In this document: one piece after another, positions 44,520 to 54,479 of the stretch
How the letters are laid out: every line of letters starts with the position of its first letter
Position numbering within the stretch: the first letter of the stretch is position 1
Assembly (NCBI RefSeq): GCF_014645375.1
Contig: NZ_BMLT01000019.1
Location: forward strand, 1 to 58,181
Length of the DNA stretch: 58,181 nt
Direction of reading: 5' to 3'
Source: Marinobacterium nitratireducens
Lineage (GTDB): Bacteria > Pseudomonadota > Gammaproteobacteria > Pseudomonadales > Balneatricaceae
Translations under genes and position numbers: made by a program
The notes under the pieces: model-generated
The model's input: the letters and a program-made list of their open reading frames with translations, nothing else
What the model was told of the DNA's origin: nothing
Database searches by the model: none

Positions 44520-45521
44520 ATGGCGCTCTGGTCGTTGCCAAAATTCACCCGCCCCCGGGTGCTGTCGTCCAAGGGCATCATGGGCATGAACCGCCGCAAC
44601 ATCGACTATATCAGCCGCTACAATCCGCGCCGGCTGTATCCGCTGGTCGACGACAAGCTGCAGACCAAGCGCATCGCGCTGGCCTCGGGCGTCACGGTAC
44701 CGGACCTGATCGGCACCATCCGCCAGCAGCACCAGGTGCGGCACCTGGCGGAAATGGTCAGTGAATGGCCGGGATTCTGCATCAAGCCCGCCCAGGGCTC
44801 GGGCGGCAAGGGCATCACCGTGATCGTGCGCCACGATCGCGAGTACTACACCAAGCCCAGCGGCGTGCAGGAAACCATCGACGATCTCGAACGCCATGTG
44901 TCCAACATTCTCGCCGGCCTCTATTCCCTGGGCGGCAAACAGGACGTGGCGCTGATCGAAGCGCTGATCAATTTCGACGACAGCTTCGAGGGCTATTCCT
45001 TCGAAGGCGTCCCGGACACCCGGGTCATCGTCTTCAAGGGCTTCCCGGTGATGGCGATGATGCGGCTGTCGACGGACGCCTCCGACGGCAAGGCCAACCT
45101 GCACCAGGGTGCGGTTGGCGTCGGCATCGACATCGGCACTGGCCGGGCGATTCGCGCAGTGCAGTTCGATCAGCCGGTAGAGCACCACCCGGATACCGGA
45201 CGACGGCTATCGGAGCTGCAGGTGCCCGACTGGGAGACGCTGCTGAGACTGTCGGCGTCCTGCTATGAAATGTCGGGGCTCGGCTACCTGGGAACCGACA
45301 TGGTGATGGACAAGTTGCGCGGCCCCATGCTGCTGGAACTCAACGCCCGCCCGGGGCTGGCGATCCAGACCGCCAACGGCACCGGTCTGCTGCCGAGACT
45401 GCGCCAGATAGAGGCGCTGAACAGCAGCCGCATGAGCGTCGAGCAGCGGGTGGCGTACGCACGCGAGCACTTCTCGATCCCGGTCACAGCGGCCACACCA
45501 ACAGCAGCATCGGCAGGCTGA
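44520..45521 (+). CDS. RimK-like ATP-grasp ligase (alpha-L-glutamate ligase-like)
   Basis: The 333-residue ATP-grasp enzyme has the glycine-rich loop FCIKPAQGSGGKGI, conserved VALIEALINFDDSFEGYSFEG, and metal-binding LLELNARPGLAIQ near the C-terminus. This branch joins an amino acid, often glutamate, to an acceptor carboxylate. The substrate here is unknown; the neighbours suggest a modification read or cut by the retropepsin and TG-7TM proteins. Its last 38 bp overlap the 3' end of the convergent SLC13 gene. Confidence 0.87.
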   Translation: MALWSLPKFTRPRVLSSKGIMGMNRRNIDYISRYNPRRLYPLVDDKLQTKRIALASGVTVPDLIGTIRQQHQVRHLAEMVSEWPGFCIKPAQGSGGKGITVIVRHDREYYTKPSGVQETIDDLERHVSNILAGLYSLGGKQDVALIEALINFDDSFEGYSFEGVPDTRVIVFKGFPVMAMMRLSTDASDGKANLHQGAVGVGIDIGTGRAIRAVQFDQPVEHHPDTGRRLSELQVPDWETLLRLSASCYEMSGLGYLGTDMVMDKLRGPMLLELNARPGLAIQTANGTGLLPRLRQIEALNSSRMSVEQRVAYAREHFSIPVTAATPTAASAG

Positions 45522-47280
45522 CACCGACCACGATCAGCTCCATCGGCAACCCCAGGCGCCAGTAGTCACCGAAGCGGAAACCGCCGGGCCCCAGAATCAG
45601 GGTGTTGTTCTGATGCCCGATCGGGGTCAGGAAGGCGCAGGAGGCGCCGATGGCCACCGCCATCAGGAAGGAGTCGGGGTTGACCCCCAACTGGCCGGCC
45701 GAGCTGAGCGCGATCGGGCACATCACCGCCGCGGTGGCCGCATTGTTCATGAAATCCGACAGCGTCATGGTCACGATCAGTATCAGCGCCAGCGCCAGCA
45801 CCGGCTGACCCTGCGCCAGGTTCTGCAACAGCCCCTGCGCCAGCAGATCGGCGGCGCCGGTCTGCTCCATCGCCGCCGCTACCGGAAACAGCGCGCCAAG
45901 CAGCACGATAACCGAACCGTCCAGCGACTCGTAGACACGCCCCGGGGACAGTACCTTGAACAGCACGAATGCCAGCACCGCGGCGGCGAAGGCGACGCTC
46001 GCCGGCAACCAGCCCAGTGCCGCCACCAGGATCGCCAACCCCATCGACAGGCTGGCGTAAAGCGCCTTGTTGCGGTCGGGGATATGAATTGAGCGGGCCG
46101 CCAGCGGAACGCAGCCCAGCTCCGACGAGAAGCCCGCCAGCGCCTCCGGCGCGCCCTGCATCAGCAGCAGATCGCCGGTACGGATCGCGGTGAAGCGCAG
46201 GCGCCGGATCGACTGGTGTCCCTGCCGCGACACCGCCAGCAGGTTGATCCCGTAACGGGCCCGCATCTGGATATCGGCGGCGGTACGCCCCACCAGGCCC
46301 GAATAGGGCATCACCACCAGCTCCTGCAGCTGGGTTTCGCCGGCCTCGAGGTCGCTGTCCTCATCCTCCTGCCGGGCCTCGCCCTCCTTGTCCCCGGGCT
46401 CGTCGAGCGACAGCCCGAGCCCGGTCAGCGCCTGCGCCAGCGCCTCGGGTTCCGCCTCCAGCACCAGCACGTCCCCGGCCCGCAGCCGCCGCCCGGGGTT
46501 GGGAGCAAAGACCCGGAAGTCGTTGCGCACCATGCCGACGATCTGGGCGTCGGTGCGCTCGAGGTCCTGCTCCAGCTCGCGCAGCTGTTTGCCGACGGCC
46601 TTGCCGTCTTCAACGACCCGCACCTCGGTGAGATAGGTGCCGGTATCGAAGCTCGAGGCACCGCTGCCGGGCCGCGTCGGCACCAACCGCCAACCCAGGA
46701 GCGCGGCGAACAGCACGCCGAGCAGCGCCACGGCAAGCCCCACCGGCGTGAAGTCGAACATGCCGAAGGCGCCCGGTCCCGCCCCGCTCCGAAAGCCAGA
46801 AACGATCATGTTGGGCGGCGTGCCGATCAGCGTCGTCATGCCCCCCAGTATGGTGCCGAACGCCAGCGGCATCAGCACCTTGCCCGGCGGCAACTCGTGA
46901 CGGCCGGCCAGTTGCACCGCCACCGGCATCAGCAACGCCATGGCGCCGACGTTGTTCATGAAGGCGGACAGCAGGGCACCGAGCCCGGTCAGTGAGGCGA
47001 TGCCGAGCGTGGTGCCGGTATCGTCCGGCAGCAGCCGCTGCGCCAGTGCATCGACCGCGCCCGTGGTCTGCAGGCCCCGGCTCAACACCAGCACGCAGGC
47101 CACGGTGATGACGGCGGGGTGGCCAAAGCCGGAGAAGGCGTCAGCCGGCGACACCAGGCCTGCCAGCACACAGGCGATCAGCGCCGCCAGCGCCACCACA
47201 TCATGGCGCCAGCGCCCCCAGAGAAAGAGCGCCATGGCGCACGCCAGTACGGCGAATACAAGGATCTGTTGCTGGGTCAT
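45484..47280 (-). CDS. SLC13-family permease with two RCK_C domains
   Basis: The 598-residue inner-membrane transporter has about eleven helices in two halves (FMNNVGAMALLMPVAVQLAG and later DFMNNAATAAVMCPIALS, the NN-loop repeats of the divalent anion/Na symporter family). Between them are two regulatory TrkA-C/RCK_C domains (VRVVEDGKAVGKQLRELEQD and VVMPYSGLVGRTAADIQMRA). Relatives move sulfate or dicarboxylates with sodium. It overlaps the 3' end of the RimK-like gene by 38 bp on the opposite strand. Confidence 0.88.
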   Translation of the reverse strand: MTQQQILVFAVLACAMALFLWGRWRHDVVALAALIACVLAGLVSPADAFSGFGHPAVITVACVLVLSRGLQTTGAVDALAQRLLPDDTGTTLGIASLTGLGALLSAFMNNVGAMALLMPVAVQLAGRHELPPGKVLMPLAFGTILGGMTTLIGTPPNMIVSGFRSGAGPGAFGMFDFTPVGLAVALLGVLFAALLGWRLVPTRPGSGASSFDTGTYLTEVRVVEDGKAVGKQLRELEQDLERTDAQIVGMVRNDFRVFAPNPGRRLRAGDVLVLEAEPEALAQALTGLGLSLDEPGDKEGEARQEDEDSDLEAGETQLQELVVMPYSGLVGRTAADIQMRARYGINLLAVSRQGHQSIRRLRFTAIRTGDLLLMQGAPEALAGFSSELGCVPLAARSIHIPDRNKALYASLSMGLAILVAALGWLPASVAFAAAVLAFVLFKVLSPGRVYESLDGSVIVLLGALFPVAAAMEQTGAADLLAQGLLQNLAQGQPVLALALILIVTMTLSDFMNNAATAAVMCPIALSSAGQLGVNPDSFLMAVAIGASCAFLTPIGHQNNTLILGPGGFRFGDYWRLGLPMELIVVGVSLPMLLLVWPL

Positions 47281-47650
47281 TCCCGGTCCCGGCTCTGCTG
47301 AATTCCTGACTGTTCAGCATAGCCGCGACTCAGCGCGCGAGCGCCACTTTCGCGTGACGGCGAACTTCGGCGGCGACCGCCTTTTGGCGCGACGCGCAGA
47401 AGTCTGGCATCGGAATCGCGCCCGGCAGCCTGTTCGCCCCGGACCTGCGCTTTCGGCACTGTTTCCGGCTCAACTGCAGCACCTTCGACGACAGCCCGCA
47501 GTGTCGCGATGCCCCGGCAAGTGGGCTGAAAAGCAATTACAGGCTGCATCAGGGCCATTCCTGGCCCAGACTTAACCCACCGCTCCCGGAATCGACAACG
47601 CCGGGCGACACACACATCCACAGCCCCGAGCAGAGGCGAGGAGAACGGCA
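47281..47650. other. intergenic region between SLC13 gene and phhB
   Basis: This 370-bp divergent spacer has no intact gene. It includes the aminotransferase relic listed at 47364 and a purine-rich ribosome site (AGGCGAGGAGAA) just before phhB. A 146-codon minus-strand frame covers much of it but overlaps phhB and the relic and has no recognisable features. Confidence 0.5.
47364..47480 (+). pseudogene. relic of a MocR/PdxR-type PLP aminotransferase C-terminus
   Basis: In the frame starting at 47364 the sequence reads FWRDAQKSGIGIAPGSLFAP followed by DLRFRHCFRLNCS. This is the C-terminal signature of GntR/MocR-type PLP aminotransferases (usually GI.IAPG.LFS..RFR.CLRLNC). A TGA lies 9 bp upstream in the same frame. 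The coding sequence before it is gone, and the conserved residues after RLNCS do not match. It is therefore a short degraded remnant, about 39 codons long, in an otherwise empty spacer. Confidence 0.6.
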
Positions 47651-48010
47651 ATGAGCGAGACGATCTGCGATCTGACGAACAGAAGCTGCAAACCCTGCGA
47701 AGGCGGTACCCCACCACTGACCCGGGCGCAGGCCGGCGAGATGATGCAGCAACTGGACGACGGCTGGGTACTGGCAGAGGATGCCAGCTACATCGAGCGG
47801 GAGTTCAAGTTCAAGGGGTTCGCCAAGGCGGTCTACACCACCAATCTGGCCTGCTTCCTGGCGGACCAGCAGGGCCACCACCCCGATATCCGCATGGGCT
47901 GGGGCTACTGCAACGTCCGCTTCAGCACCCACGCCGTCAACGGCCTGAGCGAGAATGACTTTATCTGCGCCGCAAAGCTGGACGCGATGGTGAAAACGCA
48001 GGATGGGTAA
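47651..48010 (+). CDS. phhB: 4a-hydroxytetrahydrobiopterin dehydratase
   Basis: The 119-residue pterin-4a-carbinolamine dehydratase regenerates the pterin cofactor of aromatic amino acid hydroxylases. The active-site motif is QGHHPDIRMGWGYCNVRFSTHAVNGLSENDF (from residue 75). Extra Cys residues (CDLTNRSCKPCEGG) precede the core. GGAGAA lies upstream of the ATG. phhA is not adjacent. The TAA stop lies inside repeat copy B. Confidence 0.92.
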   Translation: MSETICDLTNRSCKPCEGGTPPLTRAQAGEMMQQLDDGWVLAEDASYIEREFKFKGFAKAVYTTNLACFLADQQGHHPDIRMGWGYCNVRFSTHAVNGLSENDFICAAKLDAMVKTQDG

Positions 48011-48157
48011 AGCGATGCATACCTGCGTAGTCTACGATTTCGACAGAGTATGAGCATCGCGGAACCCATCGATTTGATCACCCTAGAGATCGATCGGCAT
48101 CAGCGGGTACCGGAGTTGCTGTTGGGTTACGCGGCTACGCCGCTCTACCCAACCTAC
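48002..48157. repeat. intergenic palindromic repeat, copy B
   Basis: It starts GGATGGGTAAAGCGATGCAT, contains GAGCATCGCGGAACCCAT and a GATCG-rich middle, and ends GGGTTACGCGGCTACGCCGC plus CTCTACCCAACCTAC. It shares its core with copies at 9445 and 54058. The phhB stop codon TAA (48008-48010) is inside the left end. Confidence 0.75.
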
Positions 48158-48187
48158 AAAAAAACCGGCCGCAAAGGGCCGGTTTTT
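48158..48187. terminator. bidirectional intrinsic terminator after rpmG
   Basis: AAAAAAACCGGCC (48158-48170) and GGCCGGTTTTT (48177-48187) form a stable hairpin with U-tracts on both strands. On the minus strand it ends rpmB-rpmG; on the plus strand it can end phhB transcripts. Confidence 0.9.
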
Positions 48188-48214
48188 CTTGTACAGGAAT
48201 CAGTGCCGGATCAA

Positions 48215-48385
48215 TTACTTGATCTTGGCTTCCTTGTACATCACGTGCTTGCGAACCACCGGATCGTACTTCTTGAATTCCATCTTTTCCGGGGTGTTAC
48301 GCTTGTTCTTGTCGGTGGTGTAGAAGTGACCAGTACCGGCAGAGGAAACCAAGCGGATCTTTTCACGAGCGCCTTTAGCAGCCAT
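48215..48385 (-). CDS. rpmG: 50S ribosomal protein L33
   Basis: The 56-residue basic ribosomal protein reads [20 protein letters not shown] at the start and YKEAKIK at the end. It is of the cysteine-free (C-minus) type, as there is no zinc ribbon. It lies 11 bp after rpmB, the conserved gammaproteobacterial pair. Codon use is biased to preferred codons (AAG, CGT, CTG), as expected for high expression. Confidence 0.96.
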   Translation of the reverse strand: MAAKGAREKIRLVSSAGTGHFYTTDKNKRNTPEKMEFKKYDPVVRKHVMYKEAKIK

Positions 48386-48396
48386 GATCTATCTCC

Positions 48397-48633
48397 TTAA
48401 ACCTTTTCGCCACGGGCGCGCAGTTCGGTCAGAACCACGTCGATGCCCTTCTTATCGATGATGCGCATGCCCTTGGAGGAAACACGCAGACGCACGAACT
48501 TCTGCTCGCTCTCGACCCAGAAACGGTGCCAGTGCAGGTTCGGCAGGAAACGACGGCGAGTCTTGCGCTGAGAGTGGGAAACGTTGTTCCCGGTGACCGG
48601 ACGCTTGCCGGTAACCATGCAAACTTTGGACAT
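48397..48633 (-). CDS. rpmB: 50S ribosomal protein L28
   Basis: The 78-residue large-subunit protein begins [20 protein letters not shown] and ends [10 protein letters not shown], full length for bacterial L28. It has one Cys (residue 5) and the usual basic central stretch. It is the first gene of the rpmB-rpmG operon. Confidence 0.97.
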   Translation of the reverse strand: MSKVCMVTGKRPVTGNNVSHSQRKTRRRFLPNLHWHRFWVESEQKFVRLRVSSKGMRIIDKKGIDVVLTELRARGEKV

Positions 48634-48754
48634 CTCGAAAAACCTTTTCTCGAAAGTTGATATACCCTGTCCAGATACTTATCAGCGACCGGATGAAGAA
48701 GAGGTCGCCTCAGGCGGAGCGTCCAGAAATTCGGACAAAATCCCGTACCAGGAG

Positions 48755-48800
48755 GACAGAAGGGCGCATATATTACTCAAACCCCGCACCCAAGACCAGC
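48755..48800 (-). promoter_or_regulatory. probable promoter of rpmB-rpmG
   Basis: On the minus strand, TTGGGT is followed 15 nt later by TATATG, with a GC-rich discriminator GCGCCC after it. This is similar in style to the rRNA promoter at the left edge, and suggests stringent control. The spacing is shorter than ideal and the exact elements are uncertain. Confidence 0.45.
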
Positions 48801-48822
48801 CTTTTTGTCGAAATTTTCACCA

Positions 48823-49497
48823 CTACAGCAGGCCCCGTTCGGCGAACGACACCACCTCGCCGTCGCCGACCACCATGTGATCGAGCACCCGGATTTCGAC
48901 CAGCGCCAGCGCATCGCTCAGTCGTCTGGTGATCTGCTGATCCGCCAGCGAGGGCTCGGCGACACCGGACGGGTGGTTGTGCGCCAGTATCAGGGCCGCG
49001 GCATTGTGCGACAGGGCGCGCTTGACCACCTCCCGCGGATAGACCGAGGCGGCGTCGATGGTGCCGAAGAAAAGCTCTTCGTATCGAATCACCCGGTGGC
49101 GATTGTCGAGAAACAGGCAGGCGAAGACTTCCCTTCCCTGGTGCCGCAGCCGGGCCGCCAGATAACGCCGTACCGCAGCGGGGCTTTCCAGCGCCGAGCC
49201 GCGGGCAAGACCGGCCTCGAGGTGACGCCGCGACATCTCCAGCACCGCCTGCAACTGGGCGTACTTGGCATCGCCGAGCCCCAAAGCCGCGCAGAAGTCG
49301 TCACGGCCGCTCTCCAGCAACGGGCGCAGACCGCCGAAACGCTCCAGCAGCTCCCGCGCCAGATCCACCGCACTCTTGCCGCTGACGCCGGTACGCAGAA
49401 AAATCGCCAGCAGCTCGGCATCCGACAGCGCACCGGCCCCCAGCTCCAGCAATCGTTCCCGCGGCCGCTCCGACGCCGGCCAGTCCGTAATAGCCAT
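48823..49497 (-). CDS. radC: RadC/JAB family protein
   Basis: The 224-residue protein has an N-terminal helix-hairpin-helix part ([19 protein letters not shown] and [15 protein letters not shown]). Its C-terminal JAB/MPN metal motif includes [25 protein letters not shown] (the H-x-H...D pattern). The family's role in repair remains unclear. The start at 49497 has GGAGGT 5 nt upstream; an upstream start adds 17 residues. It is divergent from coaBC, as in many gammaproteobacteria. Confidence 0.92.
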   Translation of the reverse strand: MAITDWPASERPRERLLELGAGALSDAELLAIFLRTGVSGKSAVDLARELLERFGGLRPLLESGRDDFCAALGLGDAKYAQLQAVLEMSRRHLEAGLARGSALESPAAVRRYLAARLRHQGREVFACLFLDNRHRVIRYEELFFGTIDAASVYPREVVKRALSHNAAALILAHNHPSGVAEPSLADQQITRRLSDALALVEIRVLDHMVVGDGEVVSFAERGLL

Positions 49498-49672
49498 GGC
49501 AACACCTCCCTGTGTTGGCCCTTCAGTCAATCGAAAGTCTAGCGCCAAATGGGTTGGTCGTACTTACCACTCACCACTCTCTACTAACCACGATCCCCCT
49601 CTCACTACTCGCCAGAAAATGCTATCTTAGGCGCACTTTTCCACAGGCCTCGACCAATCAGCGATTCCGGGT

Positions 49673-50878
49673 ATGCAGCGACTTACTAACCGACAGATCA
49701 TCCTCGGCATTACCGGCGGCATCGCCGCCTACAAGAGTGCCGAGCTGACACGACTGCTCAAGGGGGCCGGCGCCGACGTGCGCGTCGTCATGACACCTGC
49801 GGCGACCGAGTTCATCACTCCGCTGACACTGCAGGCGCTGTCCGGCCACCCGGTGCACCTGCATCTGCTGGACCCGGAGGCCGAAGCGGGCATGGGCCAT
49901 ATCGAGCTGGCCAAGTGGGCCGACCTGGTGCTGATCGCACCGGCCAGCGCCGACTTTATCGCCCGGCTGGCCGACGGCCAGGGCAACGATCTGCTCAGCA
50001 CCCTTTGCCTGGCGACCGAGGCGCCGATCTGCGTGGCCCCGGCGATGAACCAGGCGATGTGGCGCAACCGCCAGACCCAGGACAACATGGCGAAGCTGAC
50101 GGACGGCGGCGTCTCGGTGTTCGGCCCGGGCAGCGGAGAACAGGCCTGCGGCGACACCGGTCCCGGCCGCATGCTGGAGCCTGTGCAGCTGGCGCAGATG
50201 ACCGCCGAGCAGTTCGATACCGGCGTGCTGGCGGGCAAGACCGTCTATATCACCGCGGGTCCGACCCGCGAGCCGCTCGATCCGGTGCGTTATATCTCCA
50301 ACCACAGCTCCGGCAAGATGGGTTATGCCCTGGCGGAAGCGGCGGTCGACGCCGGCGCCCGGGTGCGCCTGATCAGCGGCCCGGTCAACCTGCCGGCGCC
50401 GGCACGCATGGAACGGGTGCTGGTGGAAACCGCCGAGGACATGCTGGAAGCCTCGCTGGAAGGGATCGACGGCTGCGATATCTTTATCGCCGCCGCCGCC
50501 GTCGCCGACTACAGGCCCACCGCCGTCGCCGAGCACAAGATCAAGAAAGGTGCCGAGGAAATCATGGAGCTGCACCTGGTGAAAAACCCGGACATCGTCG
50601 CCACCGTGGCGGGACGTCCCGACAAGCCCTTCACCGTCGGTTTCGCCGCCGAGACCCGCGACCTGGTGGACTACGCCCGCGGCAAGCTCGAGCGCAAGAA
50701 CCTCGACCTGGTGGTCGCCAACGACGTTTCGGCGCCCGGTATCGGCTTCAACAGCAACGAGAACGCCGTGACCCTGGTCAGCCGCGACAGCGAACTTTCA
50801 CTGCCCCAGACATCCAAACGCCAGCTGGCCAGCCAGCTGATCCGACACATCGCCGAACGCTATACTCAGACCCGATGA
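49673..50878 (+). CDS. coaBC: phosphopantothenoylcysteine decarboxylase/synthetase CoaBC
   Basis: The 401-residue bifunctional coenzyme A enzyme has an N-terminal flavoprotein (CoaC) with the catalytic His in the N-terminal third, [20 protein letters not shown], and the substrate-binding [11 protein letters not shown]. The Cys is in [13 protein letters not shown]. The C-terminal CoaB part includes [31 protein letters not shown]. It overlaps dut by 4 bp. Confidence 0.96.
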   Translation: MQRLTNRQIILGITGGIAAYKSAELTRLLKGAGADVRVVMTPAATEFITPLTLQALSGHPVHLHLLDPEAEAGMGHIELAKWADLVLIAPASADFIARLADGQGNDLLSTLCLATEAPICVAPAMNQAMWRNRQTQDNMAKLTDGGVSVFGPGSGEQACGDTGPGRMLEPVQLAQMTAEQFDTGVLAGKTVYITAGPTREPLDPVRYISNHSSGKMGYALAEAAVDAGARVRLISGPVNLPAPARMERVLVETAEDMLEASLEGIDGCDIFIAAAAVADYRPTAVAEHKIKKGAEEIMELHLVKNPDIVATVAGRPDKPFTVGFAAETRDLVDYARGKLERKNLDLVVANDVSAPGIGFNSNENAVTLVSRDSELSLPQTSKRQLASQLIRHIAERYTQTR

Positions 50879-51330
50879 AGAAACTGCAAGTCAAAATACT
50901 CGATGGCCGTATTGGCCGTGAATTCCCGCTGCCCGCCTACGCCACCGAGGGTTCGGCCGGCATGGACCTGCGCGCCTGCCTCGATCACCCGCTGACGCTG
51001 GAACCGGGACAGACCGAGTTGATACCGACCGGGCTCGCGATCCATATCGAGGATCCTTCGCTGTGCGCCATGATCCTGCCGCGATCGGGGCTCGGCCACA
51101 AGCACGGCATCGTGCTCGGCAATCTGGTCGGCCTGATCGATTCGGACTATCAGGGACAGCTGTTCGTCTCCTGCTGGAACCGCGGACACAGCACCTTCAG
51201 TGTCGAGCCCGGGGAGCGCATTGCGCAGCTGGTGCTGGTGCCGGTGGTGCAGGCGGACTTCGAAGTGGTCGACGAGTTCGGCGCCTCTGATCGCGCCGAC
51301 GGCGGCTTCGGTTCCTCCGGCCGCCACTGA
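50875..51330 (+). CDS. dut: dUTP diphosphatase
   Basis: The 151-residue trimeric dUTPase hydrolyses dUTP to dUMP. All five motifs are present, e.g. [45 protein letters not shown], and the C-terminal Phe-containing GFGSSGR arm. Its ATGA overlap with coaBC is the usual dfp-dut coupling. Confidence 0.97.
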   Translation: MKKLQVKILDGRIGREFPLPAYATEGSAGMDLRACLDHPLTLEPGQTELIPTGLAIHIEDPSLCAMILPRSGLGHKHGIVLGNLVGLIDSDYQGQLFVSCWNRGHSTFSVEPGERIAQLVLVPVVQADFEVVDEFGASDRADGGFGSSGRH

Positions 51331-51337
51331 ACAAAAG

Positions 51338-52538
<1,201 letters not shown>

Positions 52539-52548
52539 CGACTAACGG

Positions 52549-52581
52549 GTGACGCGTAACCTGTAACGCGTTACGCGTCAC
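52549..52581. terminator. 12-bp perfect inverted repeat between argB and slmA
   Basis: GTGACGCGTAAC (52549-52560) pairs perfectly with GTTACGCGTCAC (52570-52581) around CTGTAACGC. No U-tract follows on either strand, so it may be a stabilising or attenuating hairpin rather than a terminator. GTAAC is repeated in the loop as well. Confidence 0.5.
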
Positions 52582-52623
52582 GCCCCCTCATCACCTCAGG
52601 CTGTTAACGGAGTAACCACCGAC

Positions 52624-53223
52624 ATGAGCGAGCAACCCAAGGTCTCCAGGCGCGAGCAGATCCTGCAGGCACTGGCGCAGATGCTGGAAGGCAATCCGGG
52701 CCAGCGGATCACCACCGCAGCGCTGGCGCGCGAGGTCGGCGTCTCGGAGGCGGCGCTGTACCGTCACTTCCCGAGCAAGGCCAGAATGTTCGAAGGCCTG
52801 ATCGGCTTTATCGAAGACACCCTCTTCTCCCGCGTCAAACTGATCGAGGATTCGGACCAGAGCGCGATCCGCCAGTGCGAGCAGATCCTTACGCTGGTGC
52901 TGGCCTTCGTCGAGCGCAACCCCGGCATGGCGCGCATCCTGACCGGCGATGCCCTGGCCGGCGAAACCGATCGCCTGCGCAGCCGCGTCAATCAGCTGTT
53001 CGAACGCCTGGAGACCCATCTGCGCCAGCTGCTGCGCGAAGCCGAACTGCGCGAAGGCCTGCGCACCGAAACCACCGCCGGAGCCAGCGCCAACCTGATG
53101 ATGGCGACCGTCGAAGGCCGCATTCGCCAGTTCGTGCGCAGCGAGTTCCGCCACCGCCCCACCGAGCTCTGGTCCGATCAGTGGCCGCGACTGGCCAGCG
53201 GCCTGTTCCGCGCCGCCGCCTGA
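52624..53223 (+). CDS. slmA: nucleoid occlusion factor SlmA
   Basis: The 199-residue TetR-family protein has an N-terminal HTH (ITTAALAREVGVSEAALYRHFPSKARMFEGLIGFIED at about 30-66) and the C-terminal FtsZ-binding helical domain. In E. coli SlmA binds sites over the chromosome and disassembles FtsZ polymers there. Its position after argB is conserved in gammaproteobacteria. With zapE, it is the second cell-division gene in the window. Confidence 0.94.
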   Translation: MSEQPKVSRREQILQALAQMLEGNPGQRITTAALAREVGVSEAALYRHFPSKARMFEGLIGFIEDTLFSRVKLIEDSDQSAIRQCEQILTLVLAFVERNPGMARILTGDALAGETDRLRSRVNQLFERLETHLRQLLREAELREGLRTETTAGASANLMMATVEGRIRQFVRSEFRHRPTELWSDQWPRLASGLFRAAA

Positions 53224-53275
53224 TGTCGCTTCTCCCGACTGCGGGCCCGGGGTGCAGCGCAGGCCGGCCCCGGCC

Positions 53276-54061
53276 ATGACGCTCGAGCTGATTCTGGAAC
53301 AGGCCGGTCTGTTCGTCATTTCGCTGCTGGCCAATGGCCTCTCGGCCCTGGCGGGAGGCGGCGCAGGATTGCTGCAGCTGCCGGTGCTGCTGTTTCTCGG
53401 GCTGTCGTTCGCTACCGCGCTGGCAACCCATAAGATCGCCAGTGTCGCGCTGGGTATCGGCGCCACCCTGCGCCATCTGCGCGAAGGCCACCTGGACCTG
53501 CGCTTCTGCGCCTTTATCCTGGCCTGCGGCCTGCCCGGCGTGGTGCTGGGCGCCTGGACGGTGCTGCGTCTGCCGGAAGCCTGGACGCTGCTGGCGCTTG
53601 GGCTGCTGACCTGCGGCCTGGGCCTCTACTCGCTGATGAAGAAGCAGCTCGGCCTCGACTATCTCCCGCGCCACCGGGACCCGTTCGGCTACGCCGTCGG
53701 CGGCCTCGTGCTCTGCCTGATCGGCGTCCTCAACGGTTCACTGACCTCCGGCACCGGCCTGTTCGTGACGCTCTGGCTGGTACGCTGGTTCGGCCTCGAT
53801 TATCAGCGCGCCGTCAGCTACGTACTGGTACTGGTCGGGCTGTTCTGGAACGGTGTTGGCGCCGTCACGATCGCGCTGCAGCAGCCACCGCAATGGCCCT
53901 GGCTGCCGGCGCTGCTGGCCGGCGCGCTTATCGGCGCCTACCTCGGCGCCCACCTGTCGATCGCCCGCGGCAACCGCCTGGTCAAGCGCGCCTTCGAGAC
54001 CCTCACCATTCTGGTCGGCATCAAGCTGACCGGCGACGGACTGGCCCTGATAAGCCCGTAG
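53276..54061 (+). CDS. TauE/SafE family membrane permease
   Basis: The 261-residue protein has about eight helices and the two half-repeats LSALAGGGAGLLQLPVLLFLG and LNGSLTSGTGLFVTLWLVRW. It is a second member of the sulfite/organic-anion exporter family (see 17143), only distantly similar to it. The start at 53276 (MTLELILEQ) is preferred to one eight codons upstream. The TAG stop overlaps the start of repeat copy D. Confidence 0.87.
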   Translation: MTLELILEQAGLFVISLLANGLSALAGGGAGLLQLPVLLFLGLSFATALATHKIASVALGIGATLRHLREGHLDLRFCAFILACGLPGVVLGAWTVLRLPEAWTLLALGLLTCGLGLYSLMKKQLGLDYLPRHRDPFGYAVGGLVLCLIGVLNGSLTSGTGLFVTLWLVRWFGLDYQRAVSYVLVLVGLFWNGVGAVTIALQQPPQWPWLPALLAGALIGAYLGAHLSIARGNRLVKRAFETLTILVGIKLTGDGLALISP

Positions 54062-54316
54062 GGTGGGTCAAGCGATGCAACGGCACAAATCTTCCGACAC
54101 CACGCCGCCCGGGCATCGCGGACCCACCATATCGATCGTATTACAGATCGATTGGCTGCAGCGGGCTCGTGCCGGATCTAAAACTTCCCATTCTGCGACA
54201 TCGGAAACGACGATCCAGCCGATGGCAAGGCGCCTACGGCGCCTATGATGGGTTACGCCGCCTCAACCTGCGTGCCATACGGCAAAATAACACCATTGGC
54301 GGCTTCACCCATCCGC
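54058..54316. repeat. intergenic palindromic repeat, copy D
   Basis: It starts GTAGGGTGGGTCAAGCGATG, contains GGGCATCGCGGACCCACC and CAGATCGATTGGCTGCAGCG, and ends with GATGGGTTACGCCGCC and TTCACCCATCC. It is clearly homologous to copy A over about 60 bp in the middle (both have ATCGCGG ... CAGATCG..TGG.TGCA.CG). The stop TAG of the TauE gene (54059-54061) lies in its first bases. Bases 54317-54479 hold only the promoter region of the MFS gene. Confidence 0.78.
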
Positions 54317-54479
54317 CTCTGTTAACTCGCAACTCTTAACTCGCTTTTTGCAACAGTCCGTTGCGCACCCTGACTGTGCAGCGCACACCGAAGATGGCAG
54401 TATGAGCACCTTTTGCATACCTCACCGGCCGTTTCTGTATACATTGTAACGACCGCCCTGAATTCATGACGGAGCTTCC

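Noticed and set aside
47277-47717. 146-codon minus-strand frame between SLC13 and phhB
   Set aside because: It overlaps phhB on the opposite strand and the aminotransferase relic, and its sequence is Arg/Ser-rich without a domain.
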